Source: Streptomyces sp. F63 (lineage in GTDB: Bacteria > Actinomycetota > Actinomycetes > Streptomycetales > Streptomycetaceae). From it: a DNA stretch of 64,000 nt. The stretch's first letter is position 1. Every line of letters starts with the position of its first letter. The DNA lies in NCBI RefSeq assembly GCF_018070345.1, contig NZ_JAGPXX010000006.1, positions 186,001-250,000 on the forward strand. The letters are read 5' to 3'. The notes beneath the pieces were generated by a model. It worked only from the letters and a program-made list of their open reading frames with translations. It was not told the origin of the DNA and ran no database searches. Made by a program: the position numbers and the translations under genes. This document shows positions 61,062 through 64,000 of the stretch, one piece after another.

Positions 61062-61649
61062 ATGAACGGAAGTGGCGAGTGCGCGGGGCCTGCGGACCGG
61101 CCCCGGCGGGCGGACGCCCGGCGCAACCGGGAGGCGTTGCTCGACGCGGCCGCCGCGGTCTTCGTCAGCTCGGGCGTGCAGGCGCCGGTACGCGACATCG
61201 CGGCGGAGGCAGGCGTCGGGGTGGGCACGATCTACCGGCACTTCCCGAAACGGGCGGACCTCATCATCGCCGTCTTCCGGCACCAGGTGGAGGCCTGCGC
61301 CGAGGCCGGGCCGGCCCTCCTGGTGAACAGCCCGACCCCCTATGCCGCACTGGGGCGCTGGATCGACCTCTTCGTCGACTTCCTCGTCACCAAGCACGGT
61401 CTCGCGGCCGTGCTGCGGTCCGACAACACCGGCTTCGAGGCGCTGCACGCCTACTTCCTGGACCGCCTCGTGCCCGTGTGCACCGAACTGCTCGACGCCG
61501 CGGCCGCCTCCGGGGAGATCCGGTCCGACGTGCGGGCCCTTGAACTCATGCGTGGCGTCGGCAATCTCTGTGTGGGCGCCGACGATCCCCGCTACGACGC
61601 GCGCCGCATGGTCGGACTCCTCATCGCGGGACTGCGCAAGCCGCGGTGA
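61062..61649 (+). CDS. TetR-family repressor
   Basis: A 195-residue regulator. The DNA-binding domain is REALLDAAAAVFVSSG with the helix-turn-helix VRDIAAEAGVGVGTIYRHFPKRADLI. The C-terminal ligand domain (ALGRWIDLFVDFLVTKHGLAAVL and ELMRGVGNLCVGADDPRYDARRMVGLLIAGL) is the SBP-like type common in actinobacteria. It starts after GAGGGGAGAGGAG. It should bind the two CGGAAC palindromes upstream and control itself and the aldo-keto reductase, releasing DNA when an aldehyde or other electrophile binds; the inducer is a guess. Confidence 0.95.
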   Translation: MNGSGECAGPADRPRRADARRNREALLDAAAAVFVSSGVQAPVRDIAAEAGVGVGTIYRHFPKRADLIIAVFRHQVEACAEAGPALLVNSPTPYAALGRWIDLFVDFLVTKHGLAAVLRSDNTGFEALHAYFLDRLVPVCTELLDAAAASGEIRSDVRALELMRGVGNLCVGADDPRYDARRMVGLLIAGLRKPR

Positions 61650-61840
61650 CGGCCGGCCGGGCGGCCGGGCGGCCGGTGCGGGCCGCCCCCGGCCGCTCCG
61701 CTCCTCCCCGTCCTGCCCCGCGTCCTGCCCCGCCCGGCCCCGCCCGGCCCGGCCGGTCCCCGAGGCCGCCCCCGCGTACGGCGGAAGGGGCCCCGGGGCA
61801 CGAGCCGAAGGCTCTCAACGGACGTGCCCCGCGAGCCGCC

Positions 61841-62635
61841 TCAGGACCGCTCCGTTCCCGCGCCGTTGTTCGCCGGGAGGGACTCCCAGAGTCCGACCAG
61901 CTCCTTCGCCAGGTCCGGGTGCCCGGCCGCCAGGATCGGGGAGCCGAAGACGAAGTCGCGGCCCTCCGCGCCCAGGACGGCCACGCCGTTCCGGCGGAGC
62001 AGCGCGACGCCCGCGGCCACGTCCCAGGGGGCCGGGCCGAAGCAGACGCAGGCGTCGAGCCAGCCCTCGGCCACCGCCGCCAGGTCCAGGCTCATGCAGC
62101 CGTGCATCCGCACCCGGTACGCCACCCCGCCCAGTAGGCCGGAGAGGAAGGTGCCGGAGCGGGACCGGGGCGAGCCGGTGCCCGTGACGGAGACGATGGC
62201 CCGGGCGACCTCGCGCACCCCGGACGGCTCCGTGGACGGGCCGCTCTCCGGCCCGACGGTCCAGCGGCGGTGCAGGGCCGGGGCGTGCAGCACGCCCACG
62301 GACGGGGTCCCGGCCTCCGCGTAGGCGAGGGAGACGGCGTGCAGCGGCGCGCCCCGGGTGTAGTTCATCGTGCCGTCGATGGGGTCCAGCAGCCAGCAGC
62401 GGTCCGGGAGCGGGCCCGCCTCGGCGGACTCCTCGCCGATGACGGGGATGTCCGGGGTCCGCTCGCGCAGGACGCGGGTCACCCGTCGTTCGACCTCGAC
62501 GTCGGCGTCCGTGACCTCCTCGCCGGACTCCTTGAATCTCTTCTCGGACCACTCGTCTCCGGCCCGCCCTAGCCATGCGACTCCCGCCTCGACGGCTTCC
62601 TCGGCGACAGTCAGCAGGTCGTGGTGCTCGTTCAC
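61841..62635 (-). CDS. Inositol-monophosphatase-family phosphatase
   Basis: A 264-residue Mg-dependent phosphatase. Metal-site motifs are IGEESAE (Glu), the signature WLLDPIDGTMNYTRG (DPxDGTxN) and PAPWDVAAGVALLRRNG (WDxAAG). EVTDADVEVERRVTRVL is the N-terminal metal strand. GTG 62635 is taken as the start since GGA stands at a fair distance; a GTG at 62656 is possible too but lacks a ribosome site. Members act on inositol-1-phosphate, histidinol phosphate or PAP; this one is not of a clearly named subtype. Transcribed alone. Confidence 0.92.
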   Translation of the reverse strand: MNEHHDLLTVAEEAVEAGVAWLGRAGDEWSEKRFKESGEEVTDADVEVERRVTRVLRERTPDIPVIGEESAEAGPLPDRCWLLDPIDGTMNYTRGAPLHAVSLAYAEAGTPSVGVLHAPALHRRWTVGPESGPSTEPSGVREVARAIVSVTGTGSPRSRSGTFLSGLLGGVAYRVRMHGCMSLDLAAVAEGWLDACVCFGPAPWDVAAGVALLRRNGVAVLGAEGRDFVFGSPILAAGHPDLAKELVGLWESLPANNGAGTERS

Positions 62636-63090
62636 GTCGGTCCAGGGCCTTTCCACCGGAGTACGGGCTGTGCGCTCCGGCCGCCTCGCCCCGCTCCCCG
62701 GTGTCGCCGGCGACTCCGGGGAGCGGGGGCACGGCCGGTTCGGAGGCCAACGTACCGGTCCGGGCGGCCGGACCCGGTCCCGGGCCGTGCGGGGCGGGGG
62801 AGAAGGCCCGGCCGGGCGGCCGGCCCCGGCCGGGATCTCGCCGGATCCGCCTCGCCGCGGAACCCGGCCCCGAGCTCTCCCGGTGCGCCTGGGCCGGTGC
62901 GTCCGTGCCGCGGGCCCGTGCCGGCGGGTCCGTGCCGGTGCGCCTGCCGCGGTACGCCCCGGCCGCGTGCCGCCCGGGCCGCGGGCGGTCCCGCGTGCCG
63001 GGACCGGGCGGCCCCTCGCGCTGCGGACGTTCGGCCCTGTGCGGCCTTGTCCGCTTCCGGTTGGCTGGAGGGGTATCGAGGAGGTACGTG
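62636..63090. other. Divergent intergenic region
   Basis: 455 bases between the phosphatase and OsmC genes. Strongly GC-rich, with long readings in several frames but none with conserved sequence. It must hold both promoters; none was recognised. Confidence 0.45.
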
Positions 63091-63486
63091 ATGCAGAAGA
63101 TGACCGTGAACTTCCTGGACGGGGAGTCCTACTCGGTCGCGGTGCGCGGCCACGAGTTCACCGTGGACCAGCCCCTGGACGCCGGGGGCGACGACCTCGG
63201 CCCCACCCCCGTCGAGTTGTTCACCGCCTCGCTGGCCACCTGCGTCGGCTACTACGCCGGCCGCTATCTGGCCCGGCACGACCTGCCGCGGGAGGGCCTG
63301 CGGGTGGAGACGGAGTTCGCCATGGCCGGGAACCGCCCGGCCCGCGTCGCGGAGGTGCGGATGCGCCTCATCGTCCCCGGGGAGCTGCCGGAGCAGCGCC
63401 GCAGGGCACTGGCGGCTGTGGTCGGCAACTGCACCGTCCACAACTCGATCCGGCAGCCGCCGCACGTCGTGATCGACGTGGACTGA
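63091..63486 (+). CDS. OsmC-family protein
   Basis: A 131-residue OsmC/Ohr-type protein. The peroxidatic Cys is in LATCVGYYAGRYL and the second Cys in VGNCTVHNSI, the usual two-Cys pair that reduces organic peroxides at the dimer interface. ATG 63091 follows GAGGAGG at six bases. It ends HVVIDVD. It may serve in oxidative defence. Followed by a strong terminator. Confidence 0.94.
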   Translation: MQKMTVNFLDGESYSVAVRGHEFTVDQPLDAGGDDLGPTPVELFTASLATCVGYYAGRYLARHDLPREGLRVETEFAMAGNRPARVAEVRMRLIVPGELPEQRRRALAAVVGNCTVHNSIRQPPHVVIDVD

Positions 63487-63547
63487 GACCCGGCCGGGAG
63501 GGCCGGGCTGTGGCACACCCGGCACACCCGGCGCGGCCGGGCGCGGG

Positions 63548-63586
63548 CCAGGGCACCACCGGGTATCCGCCCCGGTGGTGCCCTGG
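63548..63586 (+). terminator. Strong perfect hairpin after the OsmC gene
   Basis: A perfect 16-bp stem (CCAGGGCACCACCGGG with its complement, 63548-63563 and 63571-63586) around a seven-base loop TATCCGC, 62 bases after the OsmC stop. Confidence 0.9.
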
Positions 63587-63689
63587 TGTTCGTCCCGGTG
63601 TTCGTTCGTTCCGCCCGGCTGGGCCCCGCCCCCGGCGGGTAAGGCATGTGGCCTCAGCGGCGTGCAGCACCTTGGGGCGGGTTACGGGG

Positions 63690-63980
63690 ACGACGGTGAC
63701 CCAGGCGCTGCACCCGGGCCGGCTGGGCTGCCTCGGCGAGGGCCGCGACGAACTCCGGCTGGAGGTGCGCGAGCCGGCCCGGGCGATGCTCCTGGGCGGC
63801 ACGCCGTTCGAGGAGCCGATTCTGATGTGGTGGAACTTCGTGGGCCGCACCAGGGCGGAGATCGATGCCGCCCACGCATCCTGGCAGCGGCAGGACGACC
63901 GGTTCCGCCGCGTGCGGTCCGTGCTCCCGCGGATTCCGGTCGCCGCCCCGCACCGGCAGCGGGCCGGAGGGGAGCGGTGA
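63690..63980 (+). pseudogene. C-terminal fragment of a pirin gene
   Basis: The reading ELRLEVREPARAMLLGGTPF, EEPILMWWNFVGRTRAEIDAAH and ASWQRQDDRF is the end of a pirin-family cupin (the MWWNFV motif is diagnostic). The first about 200 residues, including the metal-binding His/Glu cluster, are missing, and no start codon with a ribosome site leads into it. About 75 bases upstream there is only GC-rich spacer. It is therefore a truncated relic. Confidence 0.75.
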
Positions 63981-64000
63981 GCGGCTCCCGGATGTGGACC

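Overview
The window is very GC-rich chromosomal DNA with strong third-position G/C bias, GTG/TTG starts, GTGA and ATGA stop-start overlaps, a subtilisin-inhibitor gene, a DUF574 methyltransferase, and a complete 'conservon' (kinase-like, roadblock, DUF742, small GTPase, CYP157-type P450). Together these point to Streptomyces or a very close relative. No rRNA, tRNA, CRISPR array or intact transposase was seen.

Region 1 (about 0.7-18.9 kb) looks like a biosynthetic gene cluster with no modular PKS or NRPS. It encodes a B12-dependent glutamate mutase (mutS, mutE and the MutL partner), a radical SAM enzyme coupled to mutS, a fold-III PLP decarboxylase, an AMP-forming ligase, a stand-alone carrier protein and a second carrier-like protein without the attachment serine, a FemAB/GNAT-like acyltransferase, an ATP-grasp ligase, a ThiF/E1-like enzyme beside an unknown 206-residue protein, two FGE/SUMF-fold proteins lacking the usual cysteine pair, a luciferase-fold monooxygenase, a P450, and a beta-lactamase-fold hydrolase whose nucleophile is Cys instead of Ser. 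My inference: Glu becomes 3-methylaspartate, is loaded on the carrier and decarboxylated (as in the vicenistatin starter pathway), then joined to other amino acids by stand-alone ligases and oxidised. I do not recognise the whole cluster. It contains no obvious dedicated regulator or exporter.

Region 2 (19-29.3 kb) is mostly sugar catabolism: a LacI regulator, a three-gene ABC importer, a GH42 beta-galactosidase and a GH53 endo-galactanase form a galactan-utilisation locus with two matching LacI-type operators in the divergent promoter. A secreted protease inhibitor and a secreted SGNH esterase flank it.

Region 3 (29.7-38.8 kb) holds ordinary chromosomal genes: DUF2804, a Mut7-C RNase-like protein, a DUF574 methyltransferase, NADP-type glutamate dehydrogenase, a HIT protein, a GT4 glycosyltransferase, a DMT transporter and an SDR oxidoreductase.

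Region 4 (39-43.7 kb) is the conservon. Region 5 (44.1-49.3 kb) is a cobalamin riboswitch followed by cobL, cobM, cbiD and cobK; it could feed the B12-dependent mutase of region 1. A 200-bp inverted-repeat element sits at the cobM stop codon.

Region 6 (49.3-64 kb) is patchy accessory DNA. It has a 1.1-kb stretch without a clear gene, a short cluster with a truncated M23 peptidase and a ParA-like ATPase, an Imm1-type gene joined out of frame to a piece of a Vat-type acetyltransferase, a duplicated GNAT fragment, a frameshifted secreted serine hydrolase and a truncated pirin. Intact genes among these include a SUKH protein, GNAT and VOC proteins, an F420/FMN-type oxidoreductase, an aldo-keto reductase divergent from its likely TetR repressor (two perfect operators), an inositol-monophosphatase-family enzyme and an OsmC protein.
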